Assembly (NCBI GenBank): GCA_010093485.1
Contig: MU001495.1
Location: forward strand, 1,879,470-1,943,469
DNA from: Karstenula rhodostoma CBS 690.94
Taxonomy: Eukaryota > Ascomycota > Dothideomycetes > Pleosporales > Didymosphaeriaceae
DNA length: 64,000 nt
Direction: 5' to 3'
Numbering within the stretch: the first letter of the stretch is position 1; each line of letters starts with the position of its first letter. Below are positions 10,690-22,945 of this stretch, piece by piece. Position numbers and translations under genes: made by a program. Under the pieces are notes generated by a model. The model was not told the origin of the DNA, searched no databases, and was given only the letters and a program-made list of their open reading frames with translations.

Positions 10690-11369
10690 GTCAAAGTATG
10701 GAGACGCGGGTCAGGCTGAGGTTGTGTTTGTAGATGCTCGAAAGTCGCGTCGCTTTGTGTTGAGGGTCGGACGCGGTTATGTGGTTGGTGGGGTCTGCTG
10801 GAGCTATGGGGCGGGCTTCTGACGTCGATGATGGATGGCCCCTGCACTACCTTCCCCTTCATTCAACACTGCACATCGCCAGGCGTTGGGAGATCGATTA
10901 TATGTTTCCGTGGACCTCAATGTATAGACCCTATAGACACAGAGTGATTGTTTGATCTAGAACGAACATATATTCTGCTGAGCATGCAAAGACCTTAGCT
11001 CCTTCAGTGCTGCAGTACCAACCGACCTCGATGCATTGGAAACCCAGAGCTTGATCCACTCCGCTGCACCAACCCAATATACATCATTCTGAGATCATAG
11101 TCTCCGTCTCCCGCGAAATCAAAGTGCTATTTCCCCCAACACAACATCGTTGCGCACGACTCGACAATTGCGGGGATACGCGACGCCAAAGCTCCGATCT
11201 TGGCGCTTGCTCCCCGTCCACTTCACCTCCAACCGCACCCCCAACACATCCAACCCGGGCCCGTCCCATCTCTACACACCCTCCCCAGATCCAAACAAAC
11301 CACGAACCACACACCCTCACCGCGCCCCAAACCTCGCCGTGCGCCTCGCACACCCCACACCAAACCACC
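10690..11369. promoter_or_regulatory. Bidirectional promoter region, UBX gene / MIM1
   Basis: 680 bp between two divergent start codons. The part next to MIM1 (about 11,220-11,369) is C/A-rich on the + strand, a common look for fungal 5' leaders. No specific element was identified. Confidence 0.5.
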
Positions 11370-11871
11370 ATGTCGTCCTCCCAAACGAACCTCTCCTCCT
11401 CCTTCGCCACCATCCCCTCCGACAGCGAAAACTACTCCGCCTCCGCCTCCCCAGACTCCCCCGCCGCACCCCCCTCCGAGACCAGCACCTCCTCGCCGCT
11501 GATCCTCTACAAGCCGCCCACCCTCTGGGGCCTGCTCCGCGGCGCTGCTATAAACCTGCTGCTGCCCTTCGTCAACGGGCTGATGCTGGGGTTCGGGGAG
11601 TTGGTCGCGAACGAGGCGGCGTATAGGCTGGGGTGGAGTGGGACAAAGGTATGTTTTGCTGGGGTGTTTCCTTTTGCGTTTCAGTATGGCAGAAGGAGAG
11701 AAGCAAGCACGCGAAGAAGGCGAGACTGACGAGGCTTTTTAGATCTTCCCCACGCACCGCGCTGGCGGCGGCGGACGTCGCGTCGGGCCTGGCGTCGAGA
11801 TGCGCGCGGATCCTGTGGAGCGGAGGCGGAGAGACGGCGAGGAGCTGGATATGTACACGGCGCTGGAGTAG
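11370..11871 (+). CDS. MIM1: Mitochondrial outer-membrane import protein Mim1/Tom13
   Basis: Exons 11370-11648 and 11743-11871 (94-nt intron, GTATGT...TTTAG, branch point CTGAC) give 135 residues. A Ser/Pro-rich N-terminus is followed by the diagnostic block LWGLLRGAAINLLLPFVNG, LMLGFGELVANEAAYRLGW and, across the intron, SGTKIFPTHR. This is the single transmembrane helix of Mim1, with a GLMLG (GxxxG) oligomerisation motif. Mim1 inserts alpha-helical proteins into the mitochondrial outer membrane and helps assemble the TOM complex. The C-terminal tail is Arg/Gly-rich and poorly conserved in general. The ATG at 11370 has CACC before it and is the last start before the conserved region. Confidence 0.92.
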
Positions 11872-12288
11872 GACCGCTGCCATCTTGCAGCATAGGCGTT
11901 CGAGGACGCACGGGGGTTGCAGCGCGCGACGGACGGACGCGGCAGGCGGCTTGCAAAGAAAGATGCTGCGAGGCGTAAGAAAAGAAGCACTGTAATTGTA
12001 CATATTGCGCGTGTCCAGGATAGCGCGCGGGCTAAGTTTTTTTTTTTTCAAAGGAAGCACATGCATGCAATTAGAGGTTTTTGCACTTCATGACAGCACG
12101 TCTCACTACGTTCAACTCCTGCGAGAGCAAATCGATTCGTTTGTGCAGGGATTTGTTTTGGTACAATGGCTACAATGCAACCCCTTCAAGCATACTGGCC
12201 AACCCGTCTTCTACATGTACTAACACAGGATCGAAACCCCTCCTCTATCATACATAAATACACAACGGCCATCTCGCCGCTTGCCCGC
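11872..12288. other. Intergenic between convergent MIM1 and OXA1
   Basis: This 3' flanking region is shared by two convergent genes. It includes a 13-base T run near 12,037-12,049. No gene or RNA recognised. Confidence 0.5.
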
Positions 12289-14073
12289 CTACTGCCGCCC
12301 CCACTTCTTCTTCTCGTCCATGTACTTCTTCAGGTCTCGCGCCTGCTTCTCCGCCGCGTCCTGCTTCTTCTTAACATCCGGATCCCGCGGATCCTGCCAC
12401 TTGTTGATCTTGCCCTTGATCTTGTCGGGCGTCGACTTCAGCTGCTGCCACGCGTTCTTCGGCTCCTCGGTGCTGGCCTCCGGGGCTGGCGCCGCCCGCA
12501 TATGCGCTGGTAGCGACGCTGAGGACTTCAGTCTGATGCCGCTGGGGATGTTTTTATTCCTGGACGCCGCAGAGGTGGGGGCCTGGTATCGGACCTTTCC
12601 GTCAGGACCTTTGACGCTGTTCATGTCAATCTCGCCTCTCGCGACTTTGGACCAGAGTTCGTTGGATTGCGGGGTGGGAAGTTGGCGGATGCCGAGGGCG
12701 CGGCGAACGCCGGGCTGGCGCAGGGAGTAGCCGGTGATGGCGCCCGTGACGGAGGTTGCGAAGAAGTAAAGCTGGATGGCAGCGGGCTGGAACGCGGTGA
12801 CTGCGGCCATGACGATGGGTAGACCGACTTGGACCTGCTTTTGCAGGCTGGTCTGGGCTGTTTGATCCTGCATTCCGGTTTCACCACCTTTCTGCTCACC
12901 GTTAGCTTTGGGCTTGGAGCATACGGCACGGGGCCACTTACCCTGATGACTTGGTACATGATACCTCCCGTGATCACGGGAAGTAAGTAGTAAGGATCCG
13001 CAACGCTCAGATCCGTGAACCACAGCCATCCGTCAGTGGTGACTCCGGGAGCCGGCAGAGACGAAATGCCACGTAGAGATCTCCATGCACCGTATCCGAA
13101 GACACCCTGGGCGATGGCTGTACCCATTGACTTGAAGACATCCACACCGACATCTTTCATTACACTCTGTTGCTTCATCTTGAGCATCTGCACCCTTTCA
13201 TCGTCGCCTTTTCGCTTGGCTTCCTCCATTTCATCCTGCAACGGCTGAAGAACAGGCTTCATGGCTGCTGACTTAGCCATTGCATCTGAGCCCCATCTCT
13301 GAAAGGTGAAGAACAGGCCACTTCGTAGGATCAGCGCCGAAGCCACGATGGTTCCTGCCCACCCGAGCTCAGCGTTGATGTAGACCAGCTCGAGCAAGCT
13401 CTCGAAAAAGGCTGAGGGGCCCCAGCCATAGTCAAGTCCCAAGTCTTTGAGGTTTCCCCAATACGAGAGGGGCACGGTCGGGTCTATGAAGGAAGCTGCA
13501 GCGTTTGTTGGCGCTTCGAGCAAATCCTCGACCGTCTTGCCATCCAAAGAGTAAGTAGGATTGGCGGACACGGCAGTTGTATCCACTCCGGCGGGCTGAA
13601 GCTCTGGTGTGGCAGTAGTGACTACGGGTTCAGGGACAACTTCGGGAACGGGCGTGGGTTGGGGGGCGAGGTCGGAGGAAGCGTCCGCAGGCGTACTGGA
13701 GCGACCCCACGTCCAGGGTGCGTACCACGATCCATGTCGGACTGCAGAAGAAGAGAGAATGACGTTAGGCGTTGGCGATGCGCCGATGCGCCAGTTCGAG
13801 GAGCGGAGGGGGCTGGTCCGACATGACGACGCGGAGAGTGCGGTTCTTCGTGGAACTGAAGAAAACTATGAATGACCGGGTTAGCGACTGTTGGCTGCTT
13901 GACGCGCAGATGCGACGCGGAGATGAAAGGTGCTCGTGTGCTGATAGAGAGCCACTGGGGATGGTGGAAGATCCAATGCGCACCTTTCTCGATGTAGCGG
14001 ACCGCAGAGCAGAGGACTGACGGGAAGCCAGCGAGGCCAATTGCCGGGGCGGAAGTCCTCTACTAGGAAGCAT
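12289..14073 (-). CDS. OXA1: Oxa1 mitochondrial inner-membrane insertase
   Basis: Three exons (14073-13984, 13865-12942, 12891-12289; introns 118 and 50 nt) give 538 residues. Exon 1 and the start of exon 2 form an Arg/Ser-rich presequence (MLPSRGLPPRQLASLASRQ, then RKFSSVPRR), as expected for matrix targeting. The Oxa1/YidC/Alb3 domain runs from about residue 190 to 400, with hydrophobic segments LGWAGTIVASALILRSGLFF, DPYYLLPVITGGIMYQVI, VGLPIVMAAVTAFQPAAIQL and YFFATSVTGAITGYSL. The C-terminus is a long basic tail (KKKQDAAEKQARDLKKYMDE), which in Oxa1 binds mitochondrial ribosomes. It inserts mitochondrially encoded and some imported proteins into the inner membrane. The small first exon was placed by the open frame, presequence character and splice sites. 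Confidence 0.93.
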
Positions 14074-14816
14074 TGTGAGTTATCGTCCGATCGCTCACGT
14101 CGACGGGCTCAAAACTTTGGAAAGTTACGATGCCAAGCCCGCTATGGCCCTGCACTTCCCCACAGCGCATATGCTGCCTCCTTTAGCGCGTCATGTATCA
14201 ACAACCACAGTAGCACACCTAACCGTGAACGTAGTTTCGGTCACAATGTACAGTCGCAGTTACACCCAAAACCAAGTTCTGCTTGGATGCACACTTGGTT
14301 TAGGAACGCTTACTATTTGTTCATTACTCGCTGCATAGAACCTTTTCGCAAACACAACAGCTCATAGCCGCACAGGTCTATTGACAAGAACCACCATGCG
14401 CATAATCCAGAAGCAGCTACCGTGCAGTATACTAAATTACAGGATGAACCAGAACCCAAGCGCCGCCGCCGCCGAGGCGGCCAGCCACTCTATGAAGCGA
14501 AAGAGAAGTGAGACAAAGCCCAACCGAAGCTGGTGTACACGGCAGTATCTGCTGCCTTCGATGAATGGATGGAAAGTAATATCGTGCCAGGTCGTAATTT
14601 TGGGGTATCTGATCTGATACCCATGCCGGGCCCCAGTTGACCGTACAACGCCTGCGAACATACAGTGTATTGAAACAGAAACCGAATAGATGCTAAGGCC
14701 TGACTCCATAATGAATTGTTGTAGTAAATAGTGGTTGGGGTGGATGCTGTGAATTGGAGATATATGACCGGACCATATAGTCCGATGTCGTGAGGGAAGC
14801 GTCAGTCAGTGGACCA
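14074..14816. other. Intergenic OXA1 5' / KDM5 3'
   Basis: Holds the OXA1 promoter and the KDM5 3' flank. A perfect 7-bp inverted repeat, GGGTATC (14603-14609) and GATACCC (14616-14622), could form a small hairpin with a 6-base loop. A short CGCCGCCGCCGCC run lies near 14,461. No gene was recognised. Confidence 0.5.
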
Positions 14817-17800
14817 CTAGTCCATATAATTGTTGCCTTCCGTCACCGCAAGCGCCTCTTCTGCCTGGCCACCGCCAGTCTCCATCATCTCGCCGAACAT
14901 TTCTTGGCCGTTGCCTGAGCTCTTGAACACGTCCTGCATCGGGCTCGTGGGCTCGCCTCCTGTGCTCTCGAAAAGTCCCGGATCGATGGGCGCGATGGAA
15001 GGGCCGAAGTTCATGGGGGCATTGGTCGCAAACGTTGGGGAGTTGTTGAACCCAGTCGTGACTGGGTTGGAGTTGAAATAGTCGTTCTCACCAAAGCTTT
15101 GGCGTGCAGCAGGAGGTTCACCGGGCGGTGTATGCGATTGTTCTGGGGCAGGCTGGAGACTTGGTCTGGTAGGATCTAGTGACTTGCGCTTGGCCTGCAG
15201 TGTCTTGGGTCGCATATGGGGAGGCAAGTCTTCGGGATTTGTGATGCCAAGCTGCGTCATGAGCTTCTGCTGCTTGGTGGGCCGCGGCTTGCGTGTGGAA
15301 AGTGAGACACTGAGGATTGGAGGTGGTTGGGGAGCGACTGGAGCCCATCTATGTAGCTCTTGGCGGAAGAAATTGATTTCGTCCGACAACAAAATCTCCG
15401 CGCCCTCCAATTTCCTCAGATAGAAGCGTTGGGTTGTAAGCTCTTCTGGGCTGGACATAACAGGGTTGATGTACTGAGCCACATATTCTCGAAATTGAAT
15501 GCCGTGATTGATGAGCGATTCCAGAGTTTCTTCTTCTTCGGGCTGGAAAGGAAGAGAGGGTATCTCGTCCTGCCACGTCTGCAGGTCTTCGAGCTTTGGC
15601 CGCGTAGCGTCTCGGGGAATCTTGACACGATAGTCGCAAATCGGGCAAGTGTACTTGTCTTCTTCCTTGAGTTTGCCTCTGGCAAGCTTGAGACATTTGC
15701 TGTGATACCTGCGAAGATTAGTCATCGACACAGTGAGGTGTAGGTTTTTCACTTACCACTCATGACAGAGATCACACTCGATCATGATCCCCGCCTCAGG
15801 CTTCCGGCAAATGCAGAACACATCACGGCTCGACCCGGACCCATCCACATTCTCCTCGTCTTCTTCCGGGGTGTTTGCACGCGAAGACGGCTCCACGGGC
15901 ATACGAGGCTGGTCCGACAAGTCGAAACATGAGATGTTCCGCTCATCGACCTGCTTCATATGGGCGTGCAAAATGTGCAATGGTGCGTTGGCTTTGCCGA
16001 AAAGCTTTTTACCACGTCGCATCCAATCCTCGTGTCGCTTCTGCTCCCTCTCGAGATCAATCGTACCAGTAGGCTTGCTGTTGAGCGCGCTTAGAGCCTC
16101 AATGGCGTTCTTCACTTCCAAGTATTTCGGTCGCTGGCGGAAGTCTGGGTTCTTGCTTCGCTCATACAAAGACAGAATCAACTCTTGGGCATCACGCTGC
16201 TTCTTCAAGATTGCGTCCACAGCAGCAAGAGTCTCCGGTACAACCGGGATCGAATTTGCTTGCTTTGAGAGGGCATCCAGCTGCTGGTAGTGGACGTTCT
16301 CCACGGACATGAGCTCCTTCGCTTTCGACTCCCAAAGCTCGCCTTGAATCTTCTTATCTTGAAGGAAGTGCACCTCGGGATGGTTCTCAGGTATGCCTAG
16401 CTCGATACCCTGTTCGATGAGAACACTGACGTCTCTTAGAGTAGGCGCTTTCTGTCTGCAGTCGTCGACTGTCTTCAACCATTTCAATTGCGCAACCACT
16501 TTCTCTAGTGAATCCAATTCCGGGAGGTCAACGTTGAAGCCTTTGCCTTCCTCGAGAAGCTCGTCCAACCTTGCGATACTTTGTTGGGCGGGTCTGTCCC
16601 GAAGTGCGGCACGCGCTTTATCTTGAAAGCCTGCAATGCTGTCAAACCGCTCACGTAGTGCCGTGATCTCCGGACTGTCGAAGCACAGATTGTTCGCCGT
16701 CTCGAGCAACTTCTGGATATTGTCGATATTGCGGTATTCCCGTTCTTTCTCGTCAACTTCGGCTACGGCAGCTTTCCCACGGCCTCGACCACGGCCCTCA
16801 TTCTTGCGCCGAGCTTGTTGCTTTCGTGTCGTGTAACCCAACGCTTCTTCCGCTATTTCCGAGCACTTTTCCACGAACTCTTTGAGATCCGCAAGACCAT
16901 TCAAATCCCAATCGATGCGTTCTCCTTCATTGAGCAGCGCGCGAAGTGACTTCAACTGGGGTTTTGGGCCTTCATCGAGAAGTGCCTCGAGCTTGGTTTC
17001 CCACGCTTCCGGCATGCCCGCCTTGTCGACGATCTTTTGAATGGTGGACTGGAAAAGGTCGTCGGACATGCGGTATGTGAGGAAGTGCTCGCCTCGAGCG
17101 CCCAGGTATCGCTCTCCTTCTAGGCTTCCGGGACAGCATTCGAACCATCCAGCATGGCGCAAGCATAGCACCTTCTTAGAATTCGCACAATAGAATCGTG
17201 AAAGATAACCGTAAGCCTTACAGAAGCTGCAAATGAGTTCGTCCTCATGCATATCTGTGTCGTTGATCTCAATATCAATGTCGCAAGTCCCGTCGCCTTC
17301 TCCGGTCCCATCGATCTTACATCTTTGTCCGTGGAACACTTTATGCTTCTCGGCAAACTCTGCTCGAATCTTTGTTTCGTGCGCGCGCATTCGCTCCAGT
17401 GCTGGCGCTAACCATTTGGCGGTCTTGATGGTCGTATCCTTTCGAGAGGCCGCTGCGAGGAGAAGTTCGTCATGTGAGAAGCATGGCTGTCGACGATAGT
17501 CCTGGAGACGCTGAACTCCGAGCTCGCCAAAGGGCTCCCAATCGGAAGGCGCAAAGTTGACAGCTTCGTTGAAGTTGAAACCGTGATTGAATCCGGCATG
17601 ATAGGCCTGTGGGAAAGTAATGACGAATTCGCCAGCGCGCTGATCCAGCGCGAACACCCTCACTCCGGCCTTCTTGAGTTGATCGGGGGTCAATAGCGTG
17701 ACCAGTTGGAAGAGGAGGTCGGGCTGGGACTCAAAAAGTTCTGGCACAGCATCGCGCATTGCTTGCTCGAATTTCTCTGTATCCTCAGCTGGGATTCCGT

Positions 17801-20071
17801 ACCACGTCTTCGTTGCACCGAAGTGTTGGTAGTTGGCAGAGTAAGTAAAGTGATCTTCGTTGTGCCAACAGAAGGTCGAAAAAACCATGCCAACGTACAA
17901 CCATGGCACTGTCATGCCGGAGATGTCGGATTTGATATGGCGGAAGAGCGACTCCGAGTTGTAGGGCATGATATTCAAGTTCCATGGATCTGTTGCATAT
18001 GGCTCCCGGGGATTGCGTTCGATTGTAGGAAATCCGCTTCCGTGTGTCGTGGAATGCACGTCGGCGCCGTATTCTACTTCGACTGTCTCGGTTATGCTTT
18101 CCACGAGTCTCCAAAACTCGTGTTCGATGTCATCTTCGCTCACAGGCTTCGGAGTGTTGGTGACAGGGTCAAAAGGCATCTTGTTGGCGAAATGAGCTTG
18201 CTTGAACAGATGCGCACGCTCTTGAAATTGCCGCAGCGAGTAAGTACCGCCCTCTTCAAAACCGAACTCGCCAGTGCCGACCAGACACTTGGGACAATGC
18301 CAGTCGTATTCAGGAATGCCTCTAATGGGGGGATCAAGGCAGTAGCCGTGATACCCGGCATCGCAACTGTCACATAGCAAGATGTTGGAAGGATCGTTTT
18401 CGGTGCCACATGTTTCGCATCGCTGCTCATTGGATGAGTGACTTGGAACCGGGACGTCAAAGGACGGTGCACTTACATCGCCAGGACGCTCGTCGGGAGC
18501 GCGAACACGCGGGTGTAATGTTCGTCCACCGCTTGGTGTCGACTGGCGAGGCTGGGTCATATGAGAACCCGCCACGGTTGGCGCCGCATCTGCAAGTGTT
18601 TATGTTAGCCGGAGTTGATCACCAATAGGAGACAGAGCAGCCGATCAGGTGTGCCGAGATCCAACCAGGATCGTGCGACAGCATAACCCTGTCTGAATAC
18701 AAGTGGAGGCTGCAGGTGACGGATGCGCTTACCTTTCTTCAGACGTTTGCTTCGACGGCCATTTGCCGCGTCGGCGTCGTCAGTCATGCCACCCTCCGTG
18801 TCCTGGGACAGCGTTCGCTTAAGGTGAGGAAACGCGTGCGGGTTGGAAAGCGGAGTCAGACCAACAGCTGACGGTCGCAGATCAGGCGTATTGTGCGCTG
18901 ACAACATGGGGCTGCCGTTTCGCAGGGGCGTCGAAGTGCGAGAGTCGCCATTGCTGTGAGCATAGCCATTGAGTGCGTTGACGTGGGCGAGTCCATTGGG
19001 CGCCGGTGCTGGCGTGCTTGCCGCTGGTGGAGTGGGTTGCGGGGTCTGCGCATTCACAGCTGTAAAACCTCCTGTATTCACAGCAGTAAAGCCTGCCGAG
19101 ACAACGGGTCGCGGCAGATCTGCTGGAGGCGGTGTCGGTGCAGCATCGGTATGCATTGAAGCATTGAGTGCGGCCGTCGCCCTCATAGCTGGCGAATCGA
19201 GGGGGTTGCCATTCGGTGTGCCGTGCGCCGATTTTTTGATAGGCGACGGCGCGGGCGAAGGAGTGTAAGGGCCGCCATTTTCGTGCTCTATCATTTGCTG
19301 CACTCCAGGCTTCACCACTCTCAGGTACTCTTCATACGGGTGGAGCCACTTCTGGTACGAGTTTTTCAGCGACGTAGATAGCGAAGACATGATTTTGCCG
19401 CTGTAGCCGAGATCTCGTCCAATCTCTGCCCACTTCTTCTGCTTGCAAACACGCTCGAAGCCGCCTCTCGTTTCAACGGCCTTCTTAAGCTTGTAGAGAT
19501 CCAGCGGCCTCTTGTCCACACTAGGAAAACGGGTGAGGCTGTTGCCATGCTGCTTGTGAAACTTGGCCAACTGGTCCAGATAATTTAAGTTTGCGCGCGT
19601 GCCCCCCTCGACGGAATTCAATTCTTGTCGACGGGTACGGAAGTGGAAGCGTTCTGTGTCGATGGCAAATGGTGGGTTCCAGGAGTCTGGCGGGACGATC
19701 TTGGCGATGCCGAATTGCTGTGCTTCCTGACGTATCGAAGCAATGTATAGCAACGGGTCCTTGAACTCCTCGGCGGTTGGTCTAAAGGTGGGCGCTTCCT
19801 GCAGGCCGAACATGCGACTCGGCTTCGGTGGCGGGTTGTTGGGCATGCCCTGGCCTCTGCGTTCGACTGTCGCAAGATCCAGCGCCTGCGCTTTGCGGGC
19901 GCTGAGGGGTATCCCATTTATGCCGACAGATGGTGTGCTGCTCGCTGGAGGAAGCGGCGTGCCACCCATTCTGTTTTTCGGTGCGGCAGACGCTCCGTTT
20001 GCGCCTGCGACTCGGAAAGTGGCGACCGTGCCGCCCATGGGCGGGCCGCTGGGGGGTAGGAGATCGACCAT
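14817..20071 (-). CDS. KDM5: KDM5/JARID1-type JmjC histone H3K4 demethylase
   Basis: Three exons (20071-18733, 18589-15757, 15708-14817; introns 143 and 48 nt) give 1687 residues in the full KDM5 order. JmjN is at about 95-137 (PTFRPTAEEFKDPLLYI), ARID at 157-252, PHD1 at 504-548 (CETCGTEND...CPKC), JmjC at about 670-800, a C5HC2 zinc finger at 900-932, a helical PLU-1 region, and PHD2 at about 1371-1415, split by intron 2. The Fe(II) ligands His689/Glu691 (FCWHNEDHF) and His777 (AYHAGFN) are present, so the enzyme should be active on methylated H3K4 in the nucleus. ARID is present, as in Lid2-type proteins and unlike yeast Jhd2. The start is the first in-frame ATG; upstream in-frame sequence lacks one. 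A tandem GFTAVN repeat sits in the ARID-PHD linker. Confidence 0.93.
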
Positions 20072-21066
20072 GCCGTCGCTGCTGCACCCAGCGCTGCCCT
20101 CTTCCGGCACAGACTACCGAGCGGTGAGGATGGTGGTTGTGTGACTACTGCAGCGTCGCATTCGCATTCGCATGTGTATTCGGGGCGTGGAGCTGGCGGG
20201 CGGGAGCGTATGAGTCTGGCACAAGAGAAGGGCTGCGGCAGAGGCGACTGCTAGGGCGAGACAGTGCGAAAACGGTGCAGCTGCACTCGAAATGAACGAC
20301 TGGGCGGTTAGATTGTGTGTCGCGGTCGCACCGGACGGGGTGAGGTTGCGGGTAGCAGCGTAGAATTGGTCTGGGGGGACGTCGGCGGAGAGGTGAAAGA
20401 GTTGATGGACTGATGGGGGAGAAGCGCGAGTGGACGTTCCTGCCGGCTCTGTAGTAGTGGTAGACTAACCCAACTCGTGCCACCCGTGAACCGATGTCGA
20501 GCAGGCCCCAACAACCATCCTCAGCCGACAAAGAACGGCAGATGATATTCACCCATCACGGCGACGTTGCTGACGCCGGACCGTCTAGGAATCATGGCTT
20601 TCAGGTGCGGCAGCAGCACCGTAGGTGTAGAATAGAATAGAATAGAATATAGAACATCAGAGCACATGCGTGGTCGCAATGCCGCCTGAAACAGCAAGGC
20701 GAATTCTAGGACCGGGTTTTTCTCACCTCTCCCAACACTGCGAGTTGCGCATGCACGTATATCAAACATGTTACTGAGCAGTGGTCGCCTGTCCGTCAGC
20801 GTTGCTGCCAACGTGACACGGCGAAGACGCACCTAGCAGCTAGGCCGCCTGCGTATTTTGTATACTATACGTCAAAATTAAATGGCGCGCCAATATTTTT
20901 ACCTTGCCGCAGGAGTTGACGTTGGGGCAAGCAAGGATGCGCACCGAACGCCCACATTCCAGCCAATCGCGCCTCAGCCCTGCAAGCCTTGCGACTCCCT
21001 TTTGTTGCCTCTGCTGCTTGGCCGCCCCTACAGTACCAGCATCGCAGTCTCAGCTGGCGCAAAAGG
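20072..21066. promoter_or_regulatory. Divergent promoter region, KDM5 / SLX1
   Basis: About 1 kb between divergent start codons. It contains a short (TAGAA)n microsatellite at about 20,628-20,649. An open frame joins the SLX1 frame from 20,989 but starts with 26 residues that are not part of the conserved protein. No gene recognised. Confidence 0.5.
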
Positions 21067-22137
21067 ATGGCCATGGAAAAGCCGATTCCCGCCTTCTACT
21101 GCTGCTATCTGCTGCGCTCCAAGAGCCGCAAGTCATTCTACATCGGCAGCACCCCCAACCCTGCGCGTCGGCTAGGCCAGCACAATGGCTCGAGCAAGGG
21201 CGGCGCGAAGCGGACATCGCTGCAGACGAACCGGCCTTGGGAGATGACCTGCATTGTGGCCGGCTTCCCATCCAAATACGCAGCTTTACAGTTCGAGTGG
21301 GCGTGGCAAAACACCCACGCGACTCGACACATCGACAGAGATGTTCGCGACGCAAGGGTCGACGAGCTGCAGAAGAAAACAAAAGCCGCGCCAAGCAGGA
21401 GAAGGAGGCCACCCATGTCGTTGGAGGCACGGTTGAAAAACTTGCATTACCTGTTGGGTGGTGTGAGGAGCTTCAGCAGGTGGCCGCTCCATGTGAGGTT
21501 CTTTGCGCCGGATATATTCACCACATGGGAGAGGCATACTGCGAAAATGGCGCCAAAATTGAGAACAAGCATCACAGTTCAACTCACGCCTGCGGACCTC
21601 CCAGCGCCTGTGGCCAATCCTTCCACCGGCGACACCACCACGTTCGAGATTCCCGACGTTATACAAGCAATACCCGTAGCATATGAGGACTGCAAGTCTC
21701 ATGTCGAAAAGGCGAGATCTTTGGTCGGCGAGCAAAGGCCACGTTGTTGTGGCGTTTGCAGCGCAAGATTGAATCTCTCTACCGGCCTTGCATTGGTCTG
21801 CCCAGTCGCGACCTGCCAGAGTACTTACCACATGCACTGTCTATCGAACCGCTTCCTAGCAGAAGAGGGTAGCCAAGATGCTCTCATACCCATCGAAGGC
21901 ACATGCCCGAGCTGTCACACGCCCTTGAAGTGGTCCACCTTGATGAAAGAACTGAGTCTTCGCACGCGCGGCCAGAAGGAGATCGAAGCCATGTTCAAGC
22001 CCAAGCGAAGAAGGAAAGCAGACACTATCCCCGAATCAGACGCTACTGAGCCACAAGAGCTAGGCGAAGAGGACGAGGACCTGGACGAGACGTGGATGGA
22101 AGATGTTGACGACGGAGAAGCCGTTGCTGCAACGTGA
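21067..22137 (+). CDS. SLX1: Structure-specific endonuclease catalytic subunit Slx1
   Basis: Intronless, 356 residues from ATG 21067; ATG 21073 (GCCATGG) is equally plausible. The N-terminal GIY-YIG nuclease domain (about residues 8-95) shows YCCYLLRSKSRKSFYIGST, NPARRLGQHNG (catalytic Arg), PWEMTCIVAGFPS and ALQFEWAWQ (metal-binding Glu). The C-terminal RING-like zinc domain (about 225-290) shows CCGVC, CPVATC, YHMHCL and CPSCHTPLKW. With its partner Slx4, Slx1 cleaves branched DNA such as 5' flaps and Holliday junctions. The acidic C-terminus ends 14 bp before the convergent CDC8 stop codon, so the two 3' UTRs must overlap. Confidence 0.95.
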   Translation: MAMEKPIPAFYCCYLLRSKSRKSFYIGSTPNPARRLGQHNGSSKGGAKRTSLQTNRPWEMTCIVAGFPSKYAALQFEWAWQNTHATRHIDRDVRDARVDELQKKTKAAPSRRRRPPMSLEARLKNLHYLLGGVRSFSRWPLHVRFFAPDIFTTWERHTAKMAPKLRTSITVQLTPADLPAPVANPSTGDTTTFEIPDVIQAIPVAYEDCKSHVEKARSLVGEQRPRCCGVCSARLNLSTGLALVCPVATCQSTYHMHCLSNRFLAEEGSQDALIPIEGTCPSCHTPLKWSTLMKELSLRTRGQKEIEAMFKPKRRRKADTIPESDATEPQELGEEDEDLDETWMEDVDDGEAVAAT

Positions 22138-22151
22138 CGAACGAGCAGCTA

Positions 22152-22945
22152 TCACCACGATTCTACATATCTAAGCGGCAACTGCCCACCGTCCACCCTC
22201 TCTATCGCCTTGTCCACCTCTTCCCGTATCCTCCGCTGCACCCCTCCTATACTCGCCCCAGCATCGATGCGCACAAAGTCATCTTTCTCCTGGCTCTGCA
22301 TCATCACACCGAACAACTCTCGCACCCGATCCTGGAGTTCTTTCTTCTCGTACTTCTCCGTTCCATATCCACCGCGCTTCGCAGCATCTTCCGCGGATAT
22401 GTCCAGGAACAAGGCGAGGTCGGGCCGCGGCAGCCCGACTTCAGGATGGCGGGACCAAGCTAGTGAGAGAGTGGGATTCTGCTTTGCCGCGCTGTACACG
22501 CAGCCGGAGTAGTAGTAGCGGTCTATTATAACAGTGGTCCCGGCGGCGAGGTCGGCTTCAATGGACGGTCTATTCTTATGTGAGAAGGAACAGATGGCAG
22601 AATCTGCTGAGCACACGTACACTGCTTCCCAGCGATTCGCCGAGAACAACAAATGGATCGCATGGTCCTCCTGTTCGCTCTGCCCGCTGAGATAGCTGTT
22701 GATCATCTGCCCTATTGGTGTTGTCCGATCTGTCCATGTTTAGCCGATAGACAGTAACCCCCCTTCCACACCCAACGTTCTCAAAAGGCTCAGCGTAGAT
22801 TTGCATCAGCGGAAGACGTACCAGGAAACCGCATATGCTTCACCTTAACGCCATCCTTCTGTAGCGCTTCCACCAGCATCTGGCATTGCGTCGACTTGCC
22901 CGCGCGGTCGAGGCCTTCGAATACAATCAATTTCCCTCGTGCCAT
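22152..22945 (-). CDS. CDC8: Thymidylate (dTMP) kinase
   Basis: Three exons (22945-22822, 22729-22621, 22569-22152; introns 92 and 51 nt) give 216 residues, the normal size. The P-loop reads FEGLDRAGKSTQ at the N-terminus. The nucleotide-binding DR motif and TMP site are seen as RFPDRTTPIG, HLLFSANRWEAVPS and VIIDRYYYSG, and the lid region is RGGYGTEKYEK. The enzyme phosphorylates dTMP to dTDP and is essential for DNA synthesis. The second intron's acceptor (AATAG) was chosen because it restores the frame and the conserved NRWEAVP block. The start codon lies only about 130 bp from the edge of the AT-rich block, so the promoter is short or lies within RIP-affected sequence. Confidence 0.94.

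Noticed and set aside
20605..20989. Longer SLX1 N-terminus starting at 20989
   Set aside because: The extra 26 residues precede the conserved GIY-YIG start and two ATGs in good context (21067, 21073) lie exactly before it.
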